A stretch of DNA of 7,629 nucleotides from Thermoprotei archaeon. Its GTDB lineage: Archaea; Thermoproteota; Methanomethylicia; Nezhaarchaeales; WYZ-LMO8. The translations under genes and the position numbers were made by a program. The notes beneath the pieces were generated by a model. The model was not told the origin of the DNA, made no database searches, and was given only the letters and a program-made list of their open reading frames with translations. Shown piece after piece: positions 1 through 6,437 of the stretch (position 1 is the stretch's first letter; each line of letters opens with the position of its first letter). The DNA lies in the NCBI GenBank assembly GCA_003649565.1, contig QMSF01000034.1:1-7629 (forward strand). The letters are read 5' to 3'.

Positions 1-71
1 CTATATCATAATTAAAATCTATTTATAGCTTTCCTACTAGTTAGTGTAAATTTTCTCTCTGCCCATCATCA

Positions 72-90
72 TGCGGGGAAAAATTTTTTA
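72..90 (+). promoter_or_regulatory. Putative archaeal promoter (BRE/TATA) of the alanine dehydrogenase gene
   Basis: A purine-rich GCGGGGA followed by AAAAATTTTTTA resembles a BRE plus TATA element. Its centre near base 85 predicts transcription starting around base 110, which leaves a leader of about 17 nt that still contains the GGTGG ribosome binding site. The AAAAATTTTT core is self-complementary and could also be part of an operator, but no regulator can be named. The rest of bases 1-126 holds no gene that I can support: both strands close quickly with stops. A second AT-rich element, ATTTATAG near base 25, is too far upstream to serve this gene with a short leader. Confidence 0.45.
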
Positions 91-115
91 CTGTTAAATG
101 AAGCTTAATAGTGTT

Positions 116-120
116 GGTGG
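116..120 (+). promoter_or_regulatory. Ribosome binding site GGTGG that fixes a TTG start
   Basis: GGTGG pairs in part with the CACC of the archaeal 16S rRNA 3' end and lies exactly 6 nt before the TTG at 127. An in-frame TAG at 109-111 closes the frame just upstream. TTG is therefore the only usual start codon that keeps the conserved N-terminus. Confidence 0.6.
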
Positions 121-126
121 CTGGGT

Positions 127-1125
127 TTGTACGAAACCTTGATTTTAACTGACGACGAGGTTAAGCAGCTTTTAGAAATGCCTGAAGTTCTCAATGCCGT
201 TGAGGGTGCTTTCAGGGAGAAAGGACTTGGCAAAGTGCAGATGCCTCCTAAGGTTTATGTGTTCTATAAGAAGTATGATGGCGATTTAAGGGTCATGCCC
301 TCTTACCTTGAGGGCCTTGATGTATCGGCGGTTAAGGTTGTAAATGTTCATCCTCAGAATAAGCGTAAATATGGCTTGCCAACAGTTATGGCTGTTGTCT
401 TGCTTATTGATCCTAAGACTGGGTTTCCTCTGTCTATAATGGGTGGCAGTTGGCTTACAGCTATGAGGACTGGTGCTGCTGGCGGTGTTGCTGCTAAATA
501 TCTTGCTCGTGAGGACTCTGAGACTATATGCTTCATTGGCGCTGGAATGCAGGCTAGGACTCAGCTCTTGGCTTTAAGCATAGTCCTAAAGAACATTAAG
601 ACCATTAAGGTCTACGATTTAGTGAAAGAAGCCTCTAAACTCTTTGCTGACTACGCTTCAAAGGTTGTTAATGGAGTTAAAGTGGAGATATGCGATTCTC
701 CGAAAGATGCTGTTAGCAATGCAGATGTAGTCGTTACTGTCACTCCTTCGAGGCAGCCAATAGTAATGTCGAATTGGGTGGGCAAAGGAGTTCACTTTAA
801 CTGTATAGGCGCTGATGCTCCTGGCAAGGAGGAGCTTGATCCGAATATCTTGCTTAGAGCGAAGATAGTTGTAGATGACATGGAGCAAGCTATTCATAGC
901 GGCGAGGTTAATGTGCCCATAGCGAAGGGCATTCTTAGAAAGGATCAAATTTATGGTGAAATAGGAGAGGTCGTCGCCGGCATCAAGAAGGGCAGAGAAG
1001 CGGGAGATGAAGTAACAGTCTTTGTGTCGACTGGGCTGGCCATACAGGATGCTGTTACAGCTAAGCTAGCTTATGATAAAGCCATGTCTAAAGGGTTAGG
1101 GAGGAGATTAAGGCTTGCCGCTTAG
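127..1125 (+). CDS. ala: Alanine dehydrogenase, ornithine cyclodeaminase/mu-crystallin family (archaeal type)
   Basis: A 332-residue protein of normal family length. It probably catalyses NAD-dependent interconversion of L-alanine and pyruvate plus ammonia in the cytoplasm. Visible family features are Arg55 and Lys70 in the substrate pocket, the MRTGAAGG segment with Arg114, the dinucleotide-binding GAGMQA at 138-143, the TPSRQP segment at 206-211, GADAPGKEELD with the conserved Asp230, and STGLAIQDA at 302-310. From memory, the sequence follows the biochemically studied Archaeoglobus fulgidus alanine dehydrogenase (AF1665) closely along its length, including METLILT-like and QMPPKVY segments near the N-terminus. 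Relatives in this family act as ornithine cyclodeaminases or ketimine reductases, so the substrate is inferred. The start is TTG, supported by GGTGG 6 nt upstream and a stop at 109-111. The gene converges on the long minus-strand frame and their stop codons overlap by 4 bases. Confidence 0.85.
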   Translation: MYETLILTDDEVKQLLEMPEVLNAVEGAFREKGLGKVQMPPKVYVFYKKYDGDLRVMPSYLEGLDVSAVKVVNVHPQNKRKYGLPTVMAVVLLIDPKTGFPLSIMGGSWLTAMRTGAAGGVAAKYLAREDSETICFIGAGMQARTQLLALSIVLKNIKTIKVYDLVKEASKLFADYASKVVNGVKVEICDSPKDAVSNADVVVTVTPSRQPIVMSNWVGKGVHFNCIGADAPGKEELDPNILLRAKIVVDDMEQAIHSGEVNVPIAKGILRKDQIYGEIGEVVAGIKKGREAGDEVTVFVSTGLAIQDAVTAKLAYDKAMSKGLGRRLRLAA

Positions 1126-3134
1126 CTCTTGAAGTACTTTATGAAGAAATCTCTGCCTATGCTTGCCTCAACTATCTTTTCTATTAATTTGATTACAAAA
1201 AGCGAGGTAACAAGACCGCCTAAGATAACTGATGATAAAACGAATATTGTTATTGCTGACATCATGAGTAGGCTGTAGAGATAATATTCGGCTATTGCTA
1301 TTAAAACAAGGGAGACCATTACCACTATTAACATTATCTTACATGCTTTACCGAGATTTTTACGGAGCTTTGCTCCAGCTTTCCCGATGGCTGATGTTAT
1401 CAGTAATATCGGTGCTATGTAGAATAACCCTATGAGGAAAGATGCTATGAAGCCTGACGTCATTACCGCGACTTCAGGATTGAAGGTTGGAAGAGGATAC
1501 GCCATATAGGCTATTTTCAGCGAGAATATTAGTGGTCTTAGGAGAACTCTCGTTACAGCTTTGAGCGGCTCATTGTAGTGTATGTACTCTGCTATCATTG
1601 GGCTCCAGGGGTAGTATAACTCATTGAAGACTTGAAGAAAACATGAGCCAGCGAATGTGGATGCAACGTATTGGTCCCTGAAAGACCTTAACAATTGAAC
1701 TTCTGGTGCTAGCTCACTGCCATAAGCTACAGTTGCTATAATGCATTTGCTTGGAGGACCGCCTCTCTTAATGATTACAAAGATCTTTGATGTTGACTCG
1801 CCATAACTGTTACAAGCTTTAACGGTTATTGTATGCTCTCCCTCCGATTCAAGGCTTGTATCCAATGTTACATGCCAAGGAGGTGAAGTCTTAGACGCTA
1901 TGAGCTTATTGTCTATGTAAAAGTCAACTCTGCTTACTTGTCCTTCTACATCTATAGCTATTGTTACAACACCTGAAATAACGCTGTTGTTAGATGGACT
2001 TGTAACAATGATGGTAGGTGGGCTGACGACTTCGACTTGCATGGATGAAGAGGCAAAGCCAGCCTCCGTTTTTGCTATCACCTTTACTTCATGGGTACCA
2101 ATAGAGCAATCTTCAAAAAGCGCTCTCCATGGAGGTGATGTCTTATTAACTATGAGGCTGCCATCAAGAAGAAAGGCCACGCTTTGCACTCTTGAGGCTG
2201 ACGTCACGACAACTTCGACAACAAAGGTTTTAGGCACAATAGTCGAGTCAGGTTTCGTGAAGATTATGTTTACTCCTTGTACAGCGAATTGATAGGTAAA
2301 CTCTATGGAGGGGGTTGGGGCTTCACTATTGTAGATTATCGTAATTTCCTTATTTTCTTTGTCGATGTTATATGTGTACGAGCCATTACATATAACTCTC
2401 TTGATTTCAGCTTCAAGAGGCAGCTTTACTATAATCGTCGTAAATGGTTTTACCTTATCAACTTTAAATACGTCTGAGAAATCTAGCGTGTGAAGAGCAT
2501 TGTAGCTTGAGAAGAAGCCTGACGCTTTTACCTTTAGTACTGCTTTTTGCTCTATTACGACTTTTCCATACCAAGGGATATAATGCTTAGAAGTCATGAA
2601 GGCTATTGCCAGTACCTTAGCCTCTCTTCTGCTTAATAGGTTGTTTATAATGTGGGAGTAATTGGTCGAATTCAACGCTTGTTTTAGTAGTTTAAGGGTA
2701 TTTTCTTCGCTTAAATTAACATTAAATTTGTACATGTGGGTTTTATAGACGTGTTGTTCATCCATTAGCTTTAAGGATGTTGTATTTAACCATTTTTCGA
2801 TATGGTTAATTATCTCAGAGAGCCTTTGCTTGGATTCGTCGATGTCGCATTCCCCTATTACCACGGTTAGCCCTTGATTTAAACTGTATGAAGCTGTAGC
2901 TGTTTCTACTAGTATTGAAGCTGTGCTTAATTGAATGTCAGTCTCATTAAAGACGTCTTCTTCTAATGGTATTCCTGATCGTATGCCTGAAATCACTATT
3001 GTCATAGTTATATCTGGTGTTGTTTCAATCTCGGTGTAGCATTGGAGTTGTTGACTCGACTGGGCATGAGCCATGCAGAGCATGCTGATTATTACGATGA
3101 AGGCTAAGATGCCTGTGAGAGTTACACTGCGCAT
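1122..3134 (-). other. Possible separate downstream gene: Ig-like/CFI-box membrane protein with its own start
   Basis: The ATG at 3132-3134 begins a textbook signal peptide (two charged or polar residues, about 18 hydrophobic residues, AHA-Q cleavage region) and would give a 670-residue protein ending at the same stop. GGTGG at 3141-3145 lies exactly 6 nt before this ATG, the same spacing as for the alanine dehydrogenase and for the 5132 start. The predicted mature protein is an extracellular domain, two Ig-like (Big_9-like) domains, the CFI-box and a membrane tail. Translation could start here even on a shared mRNA. Upstream coding sequence runs in without a stop, so the nucleotide sequence as given does not separate the two proteins. 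Confidence 0.55.
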
Positions 3135-5132
3135 TTTTGCCCACCCATGGGGTCTTATTGACGAGAGGCCGGGCTTAATTGATAGAGTGTATCGTGAAGA
3201 TTCATAGCCATAAACCTCTATTGTATACCATCCACTTTCAATAGTGGTAATTACAATAACTTCGTTTGTTATGCCGGGCAATTCGGAATATGCTATTAGT
3301 AGCCCGTAAGGATCATAGATGTATAGATCTAAGTCGCCATTTAAAGGTTCAAGAGTTACAATGTAAGTTGAAAAGGCCTCAAGCTCCACATAGTAAATGT
3401 CAGATGCTCCTTGACTAACCTCACCTTCCACTTTTTCGCCAACTGATATTTGATGCTCCTCTATGTTTGTAATATGCTTTTGAATTGATATTTGGTATTC
3501 AGACGTCGTATAACCGTAGACCTCTATTATGCATGTCGCATCTTCATATACCTCTATAATCACGATGTCCTGTTCTCCCTCACCATTGGTTGATGAGGCT
3601 ATTTGATAGCCCCATTCGTCATAGACGTATAGGTCTGGGTCTCCGCTTAGTGGTTCAAGCACTATTATGTACTCGCCTGGCTCTAAGTTTGCAATGTAGA
3701 ATGTCGATGAGCCCTCATCGACATGGCCTTGCCTGGTTTCGCCTATCGCTATTTCATTCCATGAAAGCTCCAGCGTCTCTATCTTTAATGTGAATGTTGA
3801 TGTTTCATAGCCGTATATTTCTATTACGTAGTCTCCAGTGATGTCAGCTGTAAAGTCTATTACTTCATGTGTTAGACCTAGCTCAAAGGATTCTGCTATT
3901 GGTATACCCCATGGGTTATAGACAGTTACATCTGGGTCTCCGCTTTGAGGGGTCACGGTTAGTCTGTATATCTCGCCTTCTCGTAATTCGACTATGTAGA
4001 TTATCGACGAACCCTCGTGAACGTAGCCTTGATGTTCCTCGCCGACAGTTATTCTTCTACTTTCAGTGACCTCTTGCTTTGCTACTTCCCTTACATCTAT
4101 TTGGAATGTTGCTTGAGGATCTCCATGAATGTAGACCTTGTAGTATCCTGTATAGCTAGCTTGAATTGTTACGCTATCTGGTCCTGGCTTGCTGGATTCA
4201 TTGATTAAAGTGTTGTTGTAATCGTATATTTTGATGTTGACTTCTCCGGTTATGGATGTCAGCGAGAAGTTGTAGATTTTATTTTCCTCTAGGTGTACAA
4301 AGAATTCATCAAACCCTTTTTCGCTTAGAGTGAACTCATAGGTTTCACCGACAGTTATGTATCTTGCCTTAGATGTTTGCTCTGTTTGATTAGGCTCAAG
4401 AATATAGTATAGGAAAAGACCATAGTTCATGCAGTTTTCTATGTACAACATGTAATCTGGTGAGACATAACCTAGAGGAGAGTCACCTGTAGCTTCAGCC
4501 ATAACCCAACCCCATTCTCCGTTTAAGGTGAAGAAGTGAACTGGGTATCCAGGGTTATAGCCTGGTAAGTATACTAGAACTGTTGCATGTCCTCCTTCGA
4601 AGGGATTGCTCATTGCGATTATTGCACATCTTATGCCAGCCGCCATGTACATTGTCGCTAAGAGAATAGCGTGATCCTCACAGTCGCCATAAGCCACTCC
4701 TTCTTCAATTATTGAGTGCATTGTTTCATCGGCATTCCTAGCAAACTCTGAATAGCCTTTTACTGGTAGTTGGTCATTTTCATGATCATATTTATACTCG
4801 ACTTTCTCTTGGACATAGCGAAGTATCGCTTCAGCTCTCTCCTCTATATTCTCGTATTGTGCTTTGAATTCAAGGCCTTTCTGCCATGCTAATTCAGCAT
4901 ATTCCCCGCTTCCTTCTTCAAGTATTATGGGGTACATTGTTTTAGGGTCATATTCCGGTGTGATCCTCAAATAACCATTATCGCCATAAGCATTAGTTCT
5001 ACAAACCCCCCAATCATCGTATACTTCGCCATCTCGCTCTATGAAGTTTTGAGAAGGAGAGGCGTAAATGAATGTTATGTTTATGAGTAGAAAGGCGAGA
5101 AGAGCGAAGACCACAAAGACTTGTGGTCTCAC
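1122..5132 (-). CDS. Secreted transglutaminase-like/PPC-repeat protein fused in frame to an Ig-like/CFI-box membrane protein
   Basis: A 1336-residue surface protein; no whole-length family is recognised. Residue numbers count from the GTG at 5132, which has AGGTG 6 nt upstream; a GTG three codons earlier is possible. Order: signal peptide 1-25; transglutaminase-like domain about 92-229 with nucleophile Cys151 (GDCEDHA), His182 (GGHATV) and Glu213 (AEATGD) where Asp is usual; four PPC-type beta-sandwich repeats at 255-347, 359-453, 456-551 and 558-653. Then comes a second typical signal peptide, 667-691 (MRSVTLTGIL...AHA), an unrecognised region to about 950 rich in N-glycosylation sequons, two Ig-like domains (951-1036, 1038-1122; both contain KTSPPW), a CFI-box domain (1130-1212, CIIATVAYGSELAPEVQLLR) and about three or four membrane helices (1221-1317). 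The domains suggest a secreted enzyme or adhesin plus a membrane-anchored partner. The internal signal peptide suggests two genes joined by a lost stop or a real fusion. The upstream neighbour is a glycosyltransferase. Confidence 0.8.
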   Translation of the reverse strand: MRPQVFVVFALLAFLLINITFIYASPSQNFIERDGEVYDDWGVCRTNAYGDNGYLRITPEYDPKTMYPIILEEGSGEYAELAWQKGLEFKAQYENIEERAEAILRYVQEKVEYKYDHENDQLPVKGYSEFARNADETMHSIIEEGVAYGDCEDHAILLATMYMAAGIRCAIIAMSNPFEGGHATVLVYLPGYNPGYPVHFFTLNGEWGWVMAEATGDSPLGYVSPDYMLYIENCMNYGLFLYYILEPNQTEQTSKARYITVGETYEFTLSEKGFDEFFVHLEENKIYNFSLTSITGEVNIKIYDYNNTLINESSKPGPDSVTIQASYTGYYKVYIHGDPQATFQIDVREVAKQEVTESRRITVGEEHQGYVHEGSSIIYIVELREGEIYRLTVTPQSGDPDVTVYNPWGIPIAESFELGLTHEVIDFTADITGDYVIEIYGYETSTFTLKIETLELSWNEIAIGETRQGHVDEGSSTFYIANLEPGEYIIVLEPLSGDPDLYVYDEWGYQIASSTNGEGEQDIVIIEVYEDATCIIEVYGYTTSEYQISIQKHITNIEEHQISVGEKVEGEVSQGASDIYYVELEAFSTYIVTLEPLNGDLDLYIYDPYGLLIAYSELPGITNEVIVITTIESGWYTIEVYGYESSRYTLSIKPGLSSIRPHGWAKMRSVTLTGILAFIVIISMLCMAHAQSSQQLQCYTEIETTPDITMTIVISGIRSGIPLEEDVFNETDIQLSTASILVETATASYSLNQGLTVVIGECDIDESKQRLSEIINHIEKWLNTTSLKLMDEQHVYKTHMYKFNVNLSEENTLKLLKQALNSTNYSHIINNLLSRREAKVLAIAFMTSKHYIPWYGKVVIEQKAVLKVKASGFFSSYNALHTLDFSDVFKVDKVKPFTTIIVKLPLEAEIKRVICNGSYTYNIDKENKEITIIYNSEAPTPSIEFTYQFAVQGVNIIFTKPDSTIVPKTFVVEVVVTSASRVQSVAFLLDGSLIVNKTSPPWRALFEDCSIGTHEVKVIAKTEAGFASSSMQVEVVSPPTIIVTSPSNNSVISGVVTIAIDVEGQVSRVDFYIDNKLIASKTSPPWHVTLDTSLESEGEHTITVKACNSYGESTSKIFVIIKRGGPPSKCIIATVAYGSELAPEVQLLRSFRDQYVASTFAGSCFLQVFNELYYPWSPMIAEYIHYNEPLKAVTRVLLRPLIFSLKIAYMAYPLPTFNPEVAVMTSGFIASFLIGLFYIAPILLITSAIGKAGAKLRKNLGKACKIMLIVVMVSLVLIAIAEYYLYSLLMMSAITIFVLSSVILGGLVTSLFVIKLIEKIVEASIGRDFFIKYFKS
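3141..3145 (-). promoter_or_regulatory. Internal ribosome binding site GGTGG before the ATG at 3134
   Basis: On the minus strand GGGTGG is followed by GCAAAA and then ATG. The 6-nt gap equals that of the two best-supported starts in the window. It lies inside coding sequence for the linker between PPC repeat 4 and the second signal peptide, in codons for His-Gly-Trp, which no domain appears to require. Confidence 0.5.
3174..4370 (-). repeat. Four tandem PPC-type domain repeats, about 99-101 residues per period
   Basis: Each unit follows a shared pattern: I-x-VGE, a Gly-x-Val turn, Tyr-x-Val-x-Leu, SGD-x-DLYVYDP-x-G, and a closing Y-x-IEVYGYE-x-S-x-YTL-x-I strand. The pattern resembles bacterial pre-peptidase C-terminal (PPC) domains, calcium-stabilised beta-sandwiches on secreted enzymes. 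Units run at about 4370-4092, 4058-3774, 3767-3480 and 3461-3174. The first is the most diverged: it has TGEVNIKIYD in place of SGDPDLYVYD. Units 2 and 3 still share exact DNA stretches, for example TCTGGGTCTCCGCTT at 3634 and 3931, 297 bases apart, which points to fairly recent duplication or gene conversion. Confidence 0.75.
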
Positions 5133-5138
5133 TTTTAG

Positions 5139-5143
5139 CACCT
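5139..5143 (-). promoter_or_regulatory. Ribosome binding site AGGTG deciding the GTG start at 5132
   Basis: AGGTG, then CTAAAA, then GTG. The 6-nt gap favours the GTG at 5130-5132 over the GTG at 5139-5141, which sits inside the site itself. The resulting N-terminus, MRPQVFVVFALL, is a good signal peptide with an early arginine. Confidence 0.5.
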
Positions 5144-5161
5144 ATCATGATTTTTCAGGGC

Positions 5162-5176
5162 TGGAGCAAAGCTCCA
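5162..5176 (-). other. Perfect small hairpin in the leader of the long surface-protein gene
   Basis: TGGAGC and GCTCCA form a 6-bp stem around a 3-base loop. No T-tract follows on either strand, so it does not look like an intrinsic terminator. If the TATA-like element at 5196-5206 is used, transcription would start at about 5175 and the hairpin would lie at the very 5' end of the mRNA. A role in mRNA stability or translation is possible but not shown. Confidence 0.4.
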
Positions 5177-5195
5177 TAATAAAGAGGGCTTTCAT

Positions 5196-5206
5196 CTTTA
5201 ATATAG
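5196..5206 (-). promoter_or_regulatory. Putative TATA element for the long surface-protein gene
   Basis: The minus strand reads CTATATTAAAG between the glycosyltransferase stop (5237) and the GTG start (5132). A start of transcription about 26 bases downstream would leave a leader of about 43 nt, longer than the 15-20 nt predicted for other genes here. GATATAGATA at the end of the glycosyltransferase gene is a weaker alternative. Confidence 0.35.
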
Positions 5207-5236
5207 GCATCGCTCTAATTGGGTTCATTAAGGTAT

Positions 5237-6379
5237 CTATATCTTCCAATCGGGTAATGATCTATCACCTACTATGACCCCTTTCACTAAGAAAACTACG
5301 AGTAAAATGAACGTTGTAATGGTGTATACTGTAGCGTATGGGAGAAAACATTTTAGACTGAAATCAACGTCAAAGCTTTTACATATTATTGAGAAGATTG
5401 CTGAATAGAGAAGATAACATATTATGATTCTTAAAGTGCAAGTTAATGCATCAAGGGTTTCATTTCCAATTCTCAGGCTTAATAGGTATTTCAGCATGTT
5501 TGAGAGATCTCCTGCAAATGGCATGTAAATGTTCTTGAAAAGTTGAGCTAATGCAACACCACTTATTATGCTGGGCACCATGACTATTGAGAAGATTGTT
5601 GGTAATGATAGTATCAAAGCGAGAACCACCACTGGTAGCAGCATTTTTGGGTTTTGAACGAAAGCCTTCAGTATATGTGGGAAGTATCGTCTAAACCATG
5701 CTCCATAGCCCATGAACCATCTCTTTCTCTGTTCTATCCATGATCTCCACGAATTAGGCGGCTCCACGGAGACTTCAAGGTCTTTAAGTATTGTAAAGCT
5801 CTTATTCTTAAGGAAAGCTCTCGTGCCTAGATCTATGTCTTCCTGTATGACGCGTTGAAAGCCTCCAAGTTCCTCCAATACGCTTCTTTTTGTGGCGAAG
5901 GCTGCTCCGCTTAATGCAAAGCATTTACCTGTGAGTTTAGAGAAGAGGCTATACGAAAAACTGTACATTACGTCATCAAGCCTGATAAGTCTAGATCTTA
6001 GTGAGCCATCGTACCTCGTGATTTCCTTGTACTCAACAATGTCATGGTGTTTTAATGCTTCAAGAGTGCTTGACATAAAGACGTCGGGGTCACTTTTTAT
6101 CATGACGTCAGAGTCCAAGAAAAGTATGTTATTGGCTTTTGCTTCTCTTAATGCTCTATTTAATGCATTGGCCTTTCCTTGCCTATTTCCATTGACTATG
6201 AACTTTATGTTTTTAAATCTCGACTTTAAATCGAATATTTCAGGTTGAGGTTCATCAACTACGACTATTACCTCCACGTTGGCTGATCTAACATTATTGA
6301 GAGAAGATAGTAAGCTTGGAAGTACATGCGACATTCGATATACTGGTATTAATATGCTTAGGTCTGGTTTGTCCCTCAT
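5237..6379 (-). CDS. Membrane-bound family 2 glycosyltransferase, processive type
   Basis: A 380-residue GT2 enzyme that transfers a sugar from a nucleotide-sugar donor, acting at the cytoplasmic face of the membrane. The catalytic domain (about 6-235) opens with LSILIPVYR, then shows Asp42 (VVVDEP), the NGNRQGKANALN segment (63-74) typical of GT2, the metal-binding DSD at 89-91, the acceptor-site ED at 180-181 (QEDIDLG) and QRKRW at 217-221, which fits the QxxRW motif of processive synthases such as cellulose, chitin and hyaluronan synthases. Three or four hydrophobic segments follow at about 246-283, 312-332 and 345-367, as in polymer-extruding or lipid-linked enzymes. Donor and product cannot be read from sequence; an exopolysaccharide or glycolipid is likely. 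It starts with ATG and has no clear GGTG site. It lies 58 bases after the ASCH gene and 104 bases before the surface-protein start, all on one strand, so a role in envelope glycans fits the context. Confidence 0.85.
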   Translation of the reverse strand: MRDKPDLSILIPVYRMSHVLPSLLSSLNNVRSANVEVIVVVDEPQPEIFDLKSRFKNIKFIVNGNRQGKANALNRALREAKANNILFLDSDVMIKSDPDVFMSSTLEALKHHDIVEYKEITRYDGSLRSRLIRLDDVMYSFSYSLFSKLTGKCFALSGAAFATKRSVLEELGGFQRVIQEDIDLGTRAFLKNKSFTILKDLEVSVEPPNSWRSWIEQRKRWFMGYGAWFRRYFPHILKAFVQNPKMLLPVVVLALILSLPTIFSIVMVPSIISGVALAQLFKNIYMPFAGDLSNMLKYLLSLRIGNETLDALTCTLRIIICYLLYSAIFSIICKSFDVDFSLKCFLPYATVYTITTFILLVVFLVKGVIVGDRSLPDWKI

Positions 6380-6415
6380 AGGGCTTCCCAGACGCTTTAA
6401 AGATGTTTTTGTTTT

Positions 6416-6425
6416 GGTTATAAGG
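6416..6425 (-). promoter_or_regulatory. Putative TATA element of the glycosyltransferase gene
   Basis: CCTTATAACC on the minus strand is centred about 41 bases before the ATG at 6379, which predicts a leader of about 15 nt. It lies in the 58-base gap after the ASCH gene, so the glycosyltransferase may be transcribed on its own even though the genes are co-directional. Confidence 0.35.
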
Positions 6426-6437
6426 CCGGAAAGCTGA

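Noticed and set aside
1..60. Possible end of an upstream gene or a divergent gene start at the left edge.
   Set aside because: A minus-strand ATG run near 70 closes with TAG after about ten codons, and no plus-strand coding signal is visible; the stretch is simply AT-rich.
354..948. Two minus-strand open frames within the alanine dehydrogenase gene.
   Set aside because: They are antisense to highly conserved enzyme motifs and lack start signals.
1987..2292. A 101-residue plus-strand open frame inside the Ig-like domain region.
   Set aside because: It lies antisense to two well-formed Ig-like domains and its Ser/Thr-rich product resembles no family.
5145..5228. A 27-residue minus-strand open frame (MNPIRAMPILKMKALF...) in the leader of the surface-protein gene.
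   Set aside because: It has no ribosome binding site, and its ATG lies upstream of the predicted transcription start. It could only matter as a leader peptide if transcription begins further upstream.
5892..6248. A 118-residue plus-strand open frame opposite the glycosyltransferase gene.
   Set aside because: The minus strand encodes a clear GT2 catalytic domain here; the plus frame has no recognisable domain and no ribosome binding site.
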